A stretch of 64,000 nucleotides of DNA from Belliella pelovolcani. Its GTDB lineage: Bacteria; Bacteroidota; Bacteroidia; Cytophagales; Cyclobacteriaceae. The notes under the pieces are model-generated. The model searched no databases and was not told the origin of the DNA. It saw only the letters and a program-made list of their open reading frames with translations. The stretch's first letter is position 1, and each line of letters opens with the position of its first letter. Position numbers and translations under genes: made by a program. This document shows, piece after piece, positions 28,163-36,739 of the stretch. The stretch lies in contig NZ_FTOP01000003.1 of the NCBI RefSeq assembly GCF_900156785.1, positions 1 through 64,000 on the forward strand, in the 5' to 3' direction.

Positions 28163-29941
28163 TCAAAGTGGCCAGAAGAACAAAATTAATGGAATGCTTG
28201 CGATTGTGATTAGAATAGAAATCGGTAAGCCCATTCTAAGATAGTCTTTGAAGGCATACCCTCCAGGGCCCATAACCAATGTGTTGGATTGATGCCCGAT
28301 AGGAGTGAGGAAAGCTGCTGATGCAGCCACAGCGATAGCCATCAGAAATGGATCCGTAGATACGTTTAGACCATTTGCAATATTGACTGCAATTGGAGCC
28401 ATCAATACAGCTGTTGCAGCATTGTTGATGACATTGGAAAGTAGCATGGTAGTGACAAAGAATAAAAATAGACTACCTTCAGCAGGTAGACTAGATCCAA
28501 CTTCAAGCAGGAAGTTTGCAATCGTATTGGCACCTCCTGTTTCCTCTAGTGCGATTCCTAATGGGAGCATGGCTCCTAAAAGAACGATGACTGGCCAATC
28601 TACCTTTTGGTATAGTTCTTTGAGATCAAGGGTCTTGGTGAGTACCATCGCTAGAGCTGCTATGGTGAAGCTAATTTGAACTGGAAGTACATCTGAGATG
28701 ATCAATCCAATCGATGATAAGAAAATAGCTAAGGCTACAATTATTCGCTTTGGTTTGCCAATTGAAAAGCCTCTGTCTGCTAATGGAAGGCAACCCATTG
28801 ATTGGAGACTTTCATTTATTTTCTCAGCATTACCTTGTAGTAAGAGTACATCACCAACTTTGAACTTCACGTGGTCTAGCCTTTTTCTGATTTTCTTTTC
28901 CTGACGAGACACGGCCAAGAGATTTACCCCAAACCTATTTCGCATACTTAGACTTGCTGCAGTTTGATTAGAAATCGGAGCGTCAGCCATTACTACAGCT
29001 TCTACGATGGATATTTCTTCACTTCCTATTGCTTTATCTTCAACATCCCCTTTTTTACTCCCCAAGAGTCTGCATTGGCTTTTCTCTAGCAAGTCTTTCA
29101 AGTCATCTCCATCGCTTTCTAAAGAAATGATATCTCCCGATCTCAATACCATATTCATATCGGGCGCATGCATTAGGTATCCACTTCGCACTACATTGAG
29201 TACTTGGATATCTCCTTCGCTCATCTCGTGAATTTTAAGCAAAGATTCTCCAGCAAGTTTACTGTCCTCTTCAATGATGATCTCGGTGATATAGTCTTCG
29301 ATATCGAAGTAATTGTCTTCCTTTTTGTCTCCACTGATTCTCTTAGGGATCCATCTCCAGCCGATAGCAATAATAAATAATAGACCAATTAATGTAACTC
29401 CAATACCCACTGGAGCAAATTCGAACATGGAAAAGGCTTCTCCTATTTCTTTTTTTCTAAAACTAGCGATAATGATATTAGGAGGTGTACCAATCAATGT
29501 AATCATTCCGCCTAAAAGAGAGGCAAATGCAATAGGCATCAATAAAGAAGAAGGAGAATTCCCATTTTTCTTAGCAAGATGAAGGGCGACCGGCATCATG
29601 ACGGCCAAGGCGCCTACATTGTTCATAAAAGCAGAGGCTATGCTAACGATCAGGCAAAGGACGGCGATTTGTAAAGTGAGGTTATTGCCTAATTTCATTA
29701 CCCACTTCCCAATTAAGTCAATTAACCCAGAGTTTTGAAGGCCTGCACTGACGATTAGGATCACAGCTACAGTAATCACCGCAGGATGAGCAAAACCATA
29801 AAAAGCTTCTTCTACAGGTGTAATTCCTGCGAGCACCAATGCCAAGAGACAGGTCATTGCCACAAGGTCATACCTGAATTTACCCCAGATAAAAAATCCC
29901 AAAGCAAATATCAAAACACCAAAAACAATGTATTCTTGCAT
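28163..29941 (-). CDS. SLC13/DASS-family permease with two TrkA-C domains
   Basis: A 592-residue membrane protein. N- and C-terminal blocks of TM helices (first ~195 residues and ~400-590), each with an SNT-like helical hairpin (FMNNVGALAVMMPVAL; LSNVINNAATAVLMAP), enclose a cytoplasmic insert with two RCK/TrkA-C domains (~210-290 and ~305-390). This is the layout of bacterial SLC13-type carriers for sulfate, dicarboxylates or other anions; the TrkA-C pair suggests ligand gating. It is the last gene of a minus-strand series with a ZIP transporter (61-bp gap) and a TonB receptor. Confidence 0.92.
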   Translation of the reverse strand: MQEYIVFGVLIFALGFFIWGKFRYDLVAMTCLLALVLAGITPVEEAFYGFAHPAVITVAVILIVSAGLQNSGLIDLIGKWVMKLGNNLTLQIAVLCLIVSIASAFMNNVGALAVMMPVALHLAKKNGNSPSSLLMPIAFASLLGGMITLIGTPPNIIIASFRKKEIGEAFSMFEFAPVGIGVTLIGLLFIIAIGWRWIPKRISGDKKEDNYFDIEDYITEIIIEEDSKLAGESLLKIHEMSEGDIQVLNVVRSGYLMHAPDMNMVLRSGDIISLESDGDDLKDLLEKSQCRLLGSKKGDVEDKAIGSEEISIVEAVVMADAPISNQTAASLSMRNRFGVNLLAVSRQEKKIRKRLDHVKFKVGDVLLLQGNAEKINESLQSMGCLPLADRGFSIGKPKRIIVALAIFLSSIGLIISDVLPVQISFTIAALAMVLTKTLDLKELYQKVDWPVIVLLGAMLPLGIALEETGGANTIANFLLEVGSSLPAEGSLFLFFVTTMLLSNVINNAATAVLMAPIAVNIANGLNVSTDPFLMAIAVAASAAFLTPIGHQSNTLVMGPGGYAFKDYLRMGLPISILITIASIPLILFFWPL

Positions 29942-30002
29942 ATGTGAGTTTAGTTTAAGAACTATTTAAAAATAATTCTGCTGATTCCCAAAGTATATCC
30001 TT

Positions 30003-30848
30003 TTAACCTAAGGCAACATCTAGGATCATCATCAGTGTAAATCCAGCCATAAAGCCCAAAACTGCCAAATCGGTGTATTTGTCTCGTTGAGTTTCGGGTA
30101 TCACTTCTTCTACTACCACAAATATCATTGCACCTGCGGCAAAGGATAGCGCATATGGTAAAATATTTTGCATATAGATGACCGAAAAAGCTCCAATGAC
30201 ACCTGCCACAGGCTCAACTGCCGCAGAAAGCTGTCCATACCAGAAGCTCTTTCTTCTGCTAGCGCCATTTCTTCTCAATGGCATCGCTACAGCCATACCT
30301 TCGGGGAAATTTTGAATACCAATTCCGATAGCTAATGCAATTGCAGCGGTAATGCTGGCACCTTCCATGCCCATGGAAGCAGCTCCAAAGAGTATGCCTA
30401 TAGCTAGCCCTTCGGGGATGTTATGTAAAGTAATGGCTAATAGAAGTAAGGTTGATTTATGCCATTTGGTGGCAACTCCTTCTGATTCCTCTTTATTAAA
30501 ATTAATATGGAGGTGTGGCATGAATTTATCTAAAGCAAAAATAAATAACCCTCCAGCTAAAAAGCCAACAGCTGCGGGAATCCAAGATGCAGTAGGGAAT
30601 TGTGATTCAGCATGTTTAATGCTAGGAGCCAATAGCGACCAAAAGCTAGCAGCGATCATGACCCCACCAGTGAAGCCGAGGAGTGTGTCAAACACCGACC
30701 TTTTGATCTCTTTGAAAAAAAAGACCAACGATGCGCCTAGTGCAGTGACCATCCAAGTAAAACTGGTAGCGATAAAAGCTGACCAAACTGGTCCAAGTTC
30801 TATTGCGTATGCTTCCAGTGTTTCTATCATAGGTTGAGATTTATACAA
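30003..30848 (-). CDS. ZIP-family divalent metal transporter
   Basis: A 281-residue inner-membrane metal importer of the GufA/ZupT branch. TM4 holds the metal-site motif LHNIPEG and TM5 holds QNFPEG; a His-rich loop (MPHLHINFNKEE, about residues 110-121) lies between TM3 and TM4. The substrate is probably Zn2+, possibly also Fe2+ or Mn2+. The start may be the ATG at 30830 (MIETLEAYAIELG), six codons later than given. It begins 37 bp after the TonB receptor gene, suggesting that the receptor brings the same metal or its chelate across the outer membrane. Confidence 0.93.
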   Translation of the reverse strand: MYKSQPMIETLEAYAIELGPVWSAFIATSFTWMVTALGASLVFFFKEIKRSVFDTLLGFTGGVMIAASFWSLLAPSIKHAESQFPTASWIPAAVGFLAGGLFIFALDKFMPHLHINFNKEESEGVATKWHKSTLLLLAITLHNIPEGLAIGILFGAASMGMEGASITAAIALAIGIGIQNFPEGMAVAMPLRRNGASRRKSFWYGQLSAAVEPVAGVIGAFSVIYMQNILPYALSFAAGAMIFVVVEEVIPETQRDKYTDLAVLGFMAGFTLMMILDVALG

Positions 30849-30885
30849 AAGTATTCATCTTTTGCTATTTACTTTGTTTGTGAGT

Positions 30886-33315
30886 TTAAAATCTTCCAGT
30901 GATGGAAAAGACAAAATTCCTACCTGGAGCTACGATTCCTGAACTGTAGGTCCTATACCTGATATCAGCAATGTTTTCGATGCCTACATTAGCAAAAAAA
31001 GAATCTGAGATTTTGTACATCCCTTTGAGATTTACCGTCAGCCATCTTGGTGAAAAAGGATTGCCATCAGTATCTATGGCATAAAGTTCTGGTTTTCCTC
31101 TTTCCTCAAGTGGGAGTTGTTGAAAGGTCATTTGACCTGCATATTCCGAATAGAGTTGAGCATTCCATTTATTTTTCTTAAATGTCAATCTTGTCACGCC
31201 AAATGCAGGAGGGGCATGTCTAGTAGGATTGACTATTCCATCGTCTGTTTCTTCTTCACCACGCTGAATATTGTAGCGAGAAGACAAAGAGAAGTTGTAA
31301 GGAAGCTTGATTTCTATGGCAGCTTGGATGCCCATGACAGTAGCTTGGGCAGCATTTTGAAGTGCTAGGACTCTACTCAATTCCCCATCGTAAATAATAC
31401 TATCCTGGCCATTGAGCATGAAGTCCCTCCTGACGATAGCATTGTCCAGCAGGGTGTAATATGCAGAAAAATCCATCAGGACATTTTCTCCAAAAACTTT
31501 ACTGATCCCGACCTCTGCATTATATGCATATTCTGCATCCAAATTAGGATTGGGGATCAGCACTGTACCTGGTTCAGAATCGAAAATTTTCCCAATATCA
31601 TCTACATTCGGTGATCTAAATCCACTAGAAGCATTGACATGGATGGTGTAACTATCTTGTGGTGTGTACACTAATCCAATATTCCCTGTTAAAGCAGAAT
31701 TTCGAAGTTCGGCTTTTTCGAAAGGTAGTGGATAGAAGTCTAGATTATTTGAAAAATCAGCATCTATGGCAAAGCTATTCAATCTAACTCCAGTCTGAAA
31801 GAGTAGATTTTTCCCCAACTTATTCTGATAGCTGATGTATGCAGCAGCTGAGGTCCAAGAAGCTTGAGGGTATCTTGCAGGACCTGCCAAGATTTGATTT
31901 TCTATGATGTTTTCATTGATTCCTTGGGAGTTGACCTCATTTAGGATCCATTCAAGACCATAAAAAAACTTAGATGAACCATTCAAGTTTTTCATTAGGT
32001 CTATGTTAGCCGAATAGGCATCGACCTTTTCTATTCGAGTCCTTCGGATTGGATCGTTGAAATTTCTATCAATTCTGCTTTCTTCAAAGTTTTGAACTGC
32101 AAGCCGCAGGGAAGCTTCATCAAACAGTTTGTTCGTAGCTTGGTGTGTTACTTGCAGATTGTTCATCATCCATATCTGCGGGCCATAATCCCACTCACCA
32201 CTTCTTGGAGTGCCATCAGGACTAAGCCTGATATGTCTGTCATAGCGGGAATAGGAAGATGTCTCCGAATAGTGAAAACCATACTGAAAATCCCAATTTT
32301 CTTTTGGCTGATATCTGATTTTTTGCATCAGATTGGTTTGAGAAAATCCACTTGGTTTTTGAATCCTTGGATCAGGATTAGTGATGATTTGATCTAGGTC
32401 ATCTATTCTGTCTACATAGGTTCTTTTGAGGTACTCGTCTGGCCCATGTTTGCCCATCCTTAGGTCACCATAATCGCTCCTAGTAAAGCTAGTGACAGAT
32501 GCCCATTTTTCTCCACCAATACCGACATGAATATGTCCTGTCTGCTCTCCGTTTGCTGTGGAAGTTCTCAAAGTGGTACTCCCTGAAATTTCGGGCTTTG
32601 CTGAGCTTGAGAATTTAGGAGTGAGGGTTTGGAAACTCATCACAGCTCCTATGGCATCACTACCATAGATGATTGATCCAGGACCAAAAAGCACTTCTGT
32701 ACTTTCAGTTGCAAAAGCATCCAAGGAGATGACATTTTGTAAATTACCACCTCTGAAAATTGCAGTATTCATCCTTACCCCGTCGACAGTATAAAGTAGT
32801 CTATTAGCCGAAAAGCCTCTGATCATTGGGCTGCCTCCTCCTTGTTGACTTTTCTGCACGAAAACTTCTCCAGAAATTCCGAGTAGGTCTGCTGCTGTCT
32901 GCGGGTTGAGTAATTCTCTTTCTTCTCTACTGATACTTGAGATTTTAGCTGGTATTTCTTGTCTAGATTGAGACCAACGCGTGGCAGATACTACCGCTTG
33001 CTGAAGTGAAATGGCAGTTGGCTGTAGGAGTACCTCAAAATTCAAAGCTTCTAAAGCATCAAAGGAAAAAGTCTGAGATTTATAACCAAAAAGCCTGATT
33101 TGAATGTTTTCCTGCCCCTTCATTTTACTGATATCTGCTTTGCCACTAGCGTTGGTATTGACTAATAACTTTTGTGATTGGCTATAAATAGACACAAAGT
33201 CCAAGGGAGCTCCAGACTCCTTATCTTTGATAGAGATGGTCTGTGCAAGACTTTGGAAACATGCAAAAATCAAAAAAAGAGATAGACTAACTAGTTTCAT
33301 ATTTCTTGTGTTCAA
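30886..33315 (-). CDS. TonB-dependent outer-membrane receptor (metal/haem type)
   Basis: An 809-residue receptor: signal peptide (to ~residue 25, ...ACFQSLAQ), a carboxypeptidase-regulatory-like beta-sandwich (~27-110), a plug domain (~115-230, with GGGSPMIRGFSANRLLYTVDGVRMN as region marker around 155-180) and a barrel ending in the terminal Phe typical of outer-membrane porins (FVFSITGRF). The plug and the GFRSPNVDDIG motif resemble HmuR/HutA-type haem and metal receptors. Upstream of a ZIP transporter with only 37 bp between, it probably feeds a metal uptake route. Confidence 0.92.
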   Translation of the reverse strand: MNTRNMKLVSLSLFLIFACFQSLAQTISIKDKESGAPLDFVSIYSQSQKLLVNTNASGKADISKMKGQENIQIRLFGYKSQTFSFDALEALNFEVLLQPTAISLQQAVVSATRWSQSRQEIPAKISSISREERELLNPQTAADLLGISGEVFVQKSQQGGGSPMIRGFSANRLLYTVDGVRMNTAIFRGGNLQNVISLDAFATESTEVLFGPGSIIYGSDAIGAVMSFQTLTPKFSSSAKPEISGSTTLRTSTANGEQTGHIHVGIGGEKWASVTSFTRSDYGDLRMGKHGPDEYLKRTYVDRIDDLDQIITNPDPRIQKPSGFSQTNLMQKIRYQPKENWDFQYGFHYSETSSYSRYDRHIRLSPDGTPRSGEWDYGPQIWMMNNLQVTHQATNKLFDEASLRLAVQNFEESRIDRNFNDPIRRTRIEKVDAYSANIDLMKNLNGSSKFFYGLEWILNEVNSQGINENIIENQILAGPARYPQASWTSAAAYISYQNKLGKNLLFQTGVRLNSFAIDADFSNNLDFYPLPFEKAELRNSALTGNIGLVYTPQDSYTIHVNASSGFRSPNVDDIGKIFDSEPGTVLIPNPNLDAEYAYNAEVGISKVFGENVLMDFSAYYTLLDNAIVRRDFMLNGQDSIIYDGELSRVLALQNAAQATVMGIQAAIEIKLPYNFSLSSRYNIQRGEEETDDGIVNPTRHAPPAFGVTRLTFKKNKWNAQLYSEYAGQMTFQQLPLEERGKPELYAIDTDGNPFSPRWLTVNLKGMYKISDSFFANVGIENIADIRYRTYSSGIVAPGRNFVFSITGRF

Positions 33316-33394
33316 AGTCTAATTTACTGGAAAGAAACAGAATTAATGCATGCTTTCATATAAGCGGATGATATGCCCTTTAGAATGAAAAATT

Positions 33395-33417
33395 AAAGCC
33401 CAGCATTGCTGGGCTTT
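33395..33417 (-). terminator. Palindromic terminator after the SQR-like gene
   Basis: AAAGCCCAGCA and TGCTGGGCTTT form a near-perfect palindrome 10 bp past the stop of the gene at 33428; T-rich flanks on both strands allow termination in either direction. Confidence 0.7.
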
Positions 33418-33427
33418 TGAAATATTC

Positions 33428-34690
33428 TTAGGCTCTTCCTTTGAGCATCATGTCCCAATACATGATTGGAAGACCATATTTCTTGAGAAGCCACATGGAG
33501 TATTGCTCCTTGGAAGTATCTACAAGTTTACTGATCAGTGGATCGCTATCTCTGACATTATTGTATTTGAATTCTGCAAGAACCATTTTTCCATAGCCAG
33601 TGACCAATGGACATGAAGAATAACCTTCATAAATGTTCTTGTCTAAATCGCCATTTTTGATCAGATGTAAAATGTTCCCACTGACTACAGGCGCTTGTTT
33701 TCTTATCGCTGCTCCAGTTTTGGCTGTTGGAAGAGCGGCCACATCTCCAAGAGCGAAGATATTTGGGAACCTGAGGTGTCTTAAGGTATTGACATCTACA
33801 TCAACCCAACCTTTGTTTGGCCCTTCTTTCAGAGATACTTCAGAGTTTCTGATGAAAGCAGGAGCCTGCTGTGGAGGGGCTATATGAAGCATATCATATT
33901 TGATTTTGATTTCAGTATCCCCAAATAGTTCTTCTCCGATACTTGGTCGAAGATTTTTTGCACATTCTTGGATATCACTATTGATATATCTGAAAGTGAT
34001 TTCCTGCTTCTCTCCATCTATTTTGATGGGTGCATAGTAGGTCTTGAGAATAATATCTCTATCAATGATGATTTTATTTAGTGTTTTAGCAAAATCAGGT
34101 ACACCAAAAATCACGGTACCAGGAGTTGCGAAAATCACATTGGTTTTTTCTCTAATATCAGATTTTCTAAAGTAATCCTCAGCTAGGTACATGATTTTCT
34201 GAGGTGCTCCACCACACTTGATTGGTGTAGTAGGTTGTGTGAATACCGCATTGCCTCCTTTGAAGTTTTGAAGGACTTTCCAAGTCTTTTCTGGATCAGT
34301 ATAATTGGAGCAGACATTGTCTTTTTCCATGGCCTCGGTAAGTCCCGGTAGTAATTCTGGTGCCATGACCAAGCCTGGTGCGATGACTAAGTAGTCAAAT
34401 ATAATATCTCCATTTTCGGCTGTTTTCACCGTGTTTTTCTCTGGGATGATATCTGTAGCGCTATCCTTGATCCAAGTCACATTTTTGGGAATGTAATTTT
34501 TCTCTTCTCTTTCTGTGTCTTTGAAATCGAATGTTCCTGCACCTACCAATGTCCAAGCAGGCTGGTAATAATGTTTTTCTGATGGTTCAATGATGGCGAT
34601 TTGGAGGTTTTTATCCTTCTTACGAAGCTGTGCGGCTACGGTGATTCCTGCAGTTCCTCCTCCGATGATCAATACTTGATAGTGGTTCAT
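33428..34690 (-). CDS. Sulfide:quinone oxidoreductase-like flavoprotein
   Basis: A 420-residue two-dinucleotide-fold flavoprotein. FAD motif GGGTAG at 10-15, second FAD contact FALGDVAALP at 312-321. Cys159 (PIKCGGAP) and Cys360 (YSSCPLVTGYGK) occupy the places of the catalytic cysteine pair of type II SQRs; Cys127 is a further candidate. SQR oxidises sulfide to sulfane sulfur and passes electrons to the quinone pool at the membrane face. The C-terminus ends with a hydrophobic/aromatic stretch (SMWLLKKYGLPIMYWDMML) suited to membrane contact. A single gene; an exported rhodanese is 7 kb away, but not in an operon. Confidence 0.88.
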   Translation of the reverse strand: MNHYQVLIIGGGTAGITVAAQLRKKDKNLQIAIIEPSEKHYYQPAWTLVGAGTFDFKDTEREEKNYIPKNVTWIKDSATDIIPEKNTVKTAENGDIIFDYLVIAPGLVMAPELLPGLTEAMEKDNVCSNYTDPEKTWKVLQNFKGGNAVFTQPTTPIKCGGAPQKIMYLAEDYFRKSDIREKTNVIFATPGTVIFGVPDFAKTLNKIIIDRDIILKTYYAPIKIDGEKQEITFRYINSDIQECAKNLRPSIGEELFGDTEIKIKYDMLHIAPPQQAPAFIRNSEVSLKEGPNKGWVDVDVNTLRHLRFPNIFALGDVAALPTAKTGAAIRKQAPVVSGNILHLIKNGDLDKNIYEGYSSCPLVTGYGKMVLAEFKYNNVRDSDPLISKLVDTSKEQYSMWLLKKYGLPIMYWDMMLKGRA

Positions 34691-34763
34691 GGCGTATGTT
34701 TATTGTTTGTATTCTAAAAATAACCATAGAACTTCCTTCAAAAAGGTGATGTAAGTCACATAA

Positions 34764-34793
34764 AAAAACCTAGCCTCTTTTGGCTAGGTTTTT
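34764..34793 (-). terminator. Rho-independent terminator
   Basis: AAAAACCTAGCC at 34764-34775 pairs perfectly with GGCTAGGTTTTT at 34782-34793 around a 6-nt loop. It ends the guaD/lipoprotein transcript on the minus strand. Confidence 0.85.
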
Positions 34794-34817
34794 CGTGAGA
34801 ATTGAAAGAAGATAATC

Positions 34818-35351
34818 TTATCTACTTTCAGGCATTTCTATTTCTATATCGAAGTTGATAAACTCAGGTTCTACTTCTAGCAGATCTGGCGCATCTTCGT
34901 CTGAAATAGCACCTCTATCAACCAACTCAGCGATCAAATCCATCTGAAGTGTCATGTCAGCATTGTCTTTATGCATTTTCTGGAATTTCTCCATCAATTC
35001 TTCATCTGAATATTCAGCATATCTTGCCTTTCTAGCTTCTTTAAGGCTGTTTTTTTTATCTTCCAAAAGCTGTGCTTTTCTTTCTTCAAGGCTTTTCTTC
35101 CAATCATTGACATAATCATCGGAAAGTGTGGTACCGAAAAAAGGCGTCTCTTCCATAGGAATCACTTCTTTTGTGCCATCTTTGTGAACTACCACAAATT
35201 CTTCTTCACTTTCTTCGAGTAAGTATTCATCGCCTGTTTCTACATCTACAATCTTATCGCCTTCGTAGAGATATCTTTCCTCTACAGATTTTTCTTGACC
35301 ACATGCAAATAATAGCGATGCACTCACTGCGGCAATCATTAACTTTTTCAT
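34818..35351 (-). CDS. Charged hypothetical lipoprotein
   Basis: A 177-residue lipoprotein by its N-terminus MKKLMIAAVSASLLFACGQEK (lipobox Cys17). The mature part is very rich in Glu, Asp and Lys: a beta-like start (YEGDKIVDVETGDEYLLEE), then a helical, coiled-coil-prone section (residues ~85-145) and an acidic end. I choose 35351 because it starts the signal peptide and clears the upstream stop; an in-frame start at 35429 would overlap guaD by 59 bp and add basic residues. It follows guaD by 19 bp. Function unknown. Confidence 0.78.
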   Translation of the reverse strand: MKKLMIAAVSASLLFACGQEKSVEERYLYEGDKIVDVETGDEYLLEESEEEFVVVHKDGTKEVIPMEETPFFGTTLSDDYVNDWKKSLEERKAQLLEDKKNSLKEARKARYAEYSDEELMEKFQKMHKDNADMTLQMDLIAELVDRGAISDEDAPDLLEVEPEFINFDIEIEMPESR

Positions 35352-35370
35352 AATAGGTTCTTTTTTCGTT

Positions 35371-35847
35371 TTAATATAAAGTTTTATTTTCCTTTTTGAT
35401 CCAATTGTCAAACACCACTTTCGCTTCATTATTCAAAAGCTGATTGAAAGGAATTTTCCTTTTATCTAAAGGTAAATCTAATTCCTCGTATATAAATTGA
35501 TCATCGAATCCAGCATTTGCTGCATCCTTTTTGGTGTTTGCATAAAATACCCTAGCCGGTCGTGCCCAGTAGATGGCGCCTAGACACATTGGGCATGGTT
35601 CGCATGAAGTGTAAATTTCGCAACCGTCAAGTTGAAAATGGTTGAGGTTACGGCAAGCATCTCTGATGGCTACAACTTCTGCATGGGCTGTGGGGTCATT
35701 TGTAGAGCTGACAGTGTTGGATCCCATGCCAATAACTTTGTCTTCTTTTACAACTATGCAGCCAAATGGGCCTCCTTTACCTGAATCCATCCCGCTTTGA
35801 GATAACTCAATGGCCATCTTCATAAAAGATTTTTGTCTTTCTGTCAT
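35371..35847 (-). CDS. guaD: Guanine deaminase (CDA fold)
   Basis: A 158-residue Zn enzyme closely resembling Bacillus GuaD: His55 and Glu57 in TAHAEVVAIR, Cys85 and Cys88 in SCEPCPMCLGAIYWA, and the C-terminal signature AGFDDQFIYEEL with the swapped helix residues near KIPFNQLL. It converts guanine to xanthine and ammonia in purine salvage or nitrogen scavenging. Length matches the family (156 in B. subtilis). A tRNA adenosine deaminase (TadA) is the main alternative, but the FDD-IYEE tail supports GuaD. Confidence 0.9.
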   Translation of the reverse strand: MTERQKSFMKMAIELSQSGMDSGKGGPFGCIVVKEDKVIGMGSNTVSSTNDPTAHAEVVAIRDACRNLNHFQLDGCEIYTSCEPCPMCLGAIYWARPARVFYANTKKDAANAGFDDQFIYEELDLPLDKRKIPFNQLLNNEAKVVFDNWIKKENKTLY

Positions 35848-35959
35848 TTAAATTTTCATTATTGATATAGTATCGATCAAAAATCGAACCACGGTATTAT
35901 CAACGGTTTTTTTTATCCAAAGTTTAAGATAATAAAAGAAATCAGGATAGTGAAATCTA

Positions 35960-35983
35960 GAAACAATAAGATTATTCTGTTTT
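35960..35983. promoter_or_regulatory. Candidate palindromic element, copy 1
   Basis: GAAACAATAAGATTATTCTG then TTTT, closely similar to an element at 37905-37927. It lies between the response-regulator stop and guaD, 113 bp upstream of guaD. A regulator site is possible; nothing proves it. Confidence 0.3.
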
Positions 35984-36001
35984 GCTGAATTAGCTCATGG
36001 A

Positions 36002-36739
36002 TTAAGCTATCCATTTATTTAAAAAATCTAAGAAACCATCCTTGTAGTTTTCACTCACAGTGATCACAGTATTGCCAATATGCACTGTATTTCTAACAAC
36101 TGAGTCAATATGATCTAATCCGATGATAAATGAACGGTGTACGCGCATGAATCTATCCGAAGGGAGCATTTCTTCCATGTTTTTCAAACTCGTAAGTGAA
36201 AGCAATGGACTAGTGCGGTCTACCAAATGAACTTTGATATAATCCTTATAAGCTTCTACAAATTTGATGTCTTTCAACATGATTTTCACCAACTGATACT
36301 CGACTTTCAAAAAAATATATTCTGAGAATTGTTGTCCTTGATTGTTACTAGTCTCTTTAGATTTTGCTTCGTAAAATTGATATGCCTTTGTGGCAGATTT
36401 CAGAAATTCTTCATAACTAAACGGCTTGAGTAGGTAATCAAGTGCATCTACTTTATAACCTTCAATAGCGAATTGATTGTAGGCAGTGGTAAAAATGATT
36501 TTCGGCTTGTTATCACCTTGTTTCCCATCTAGAATTCTCGCGAGCTCCATCCCTGATAGATCAGGCATCTGAATGTCTAAGAAAATCAACTGAATTTCAT
36601 TTTGATTGAGATAGCCTAATGCTTCTATACCATTATCAAATGTGGCAGAGAGCTCCAAAAAAGAAGTTTGCCTGATGAATTTGCTAACCAATTCAAGAGC
36701 AAGGGGTTCATCATCTACTGCAATGCATTTGATTTTCAT
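36002..36739 (-). CDS. LytTR-family response regulator
   Basis: A 245-residue response regulator: receiver domain at ~1-120 with the acidic pair Asp9/Asp10, phospho-acceptor Asp55 (FLDIQMPD) and Lys104 region (DYLLKPF), followed by a LytTR DNA-binding domain at ~140-240 (IFLKVEYQLVKIMLKDIKFVE region, and RVHRSFIIGLDHID). Its ATG overlaps the end of the histidine kinase gene by 4 bp. LytTR regulators bind short direct repeats; the divergent OMP gene at 38150 is the obvious candidate target. Confidence 0.94.
   Translation of the reverse strand: MKIKCIAVDDEPLALELVSKFIRQTSFLELSATFDNGIEALGYLNQNEIQLIFLDIQMPDLSGMELARILDGKQGDNKPKIIFTTAYNQFAIEGYKVDALDYLLKPFSYEEFLKSATKAYQFYEAKSKETSNNQGQQFSEYIFLKVEYQLVKIMLKDIKFVEAYKDYIKVHLVDRTSPLLSLTSLKNMEEMLPSDRFMRVHRSFIIGLDHIDSVVRNTVHIGNTVITVSENYKDGFLDFLNKWIA

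Noticed and set aside
35352-35429. Longer N-terminus for the charged lipoprotein
   Set aside because: It would overlap the guaD coding end and place 26 basic residues before a clear lipoprotein signal peptide.
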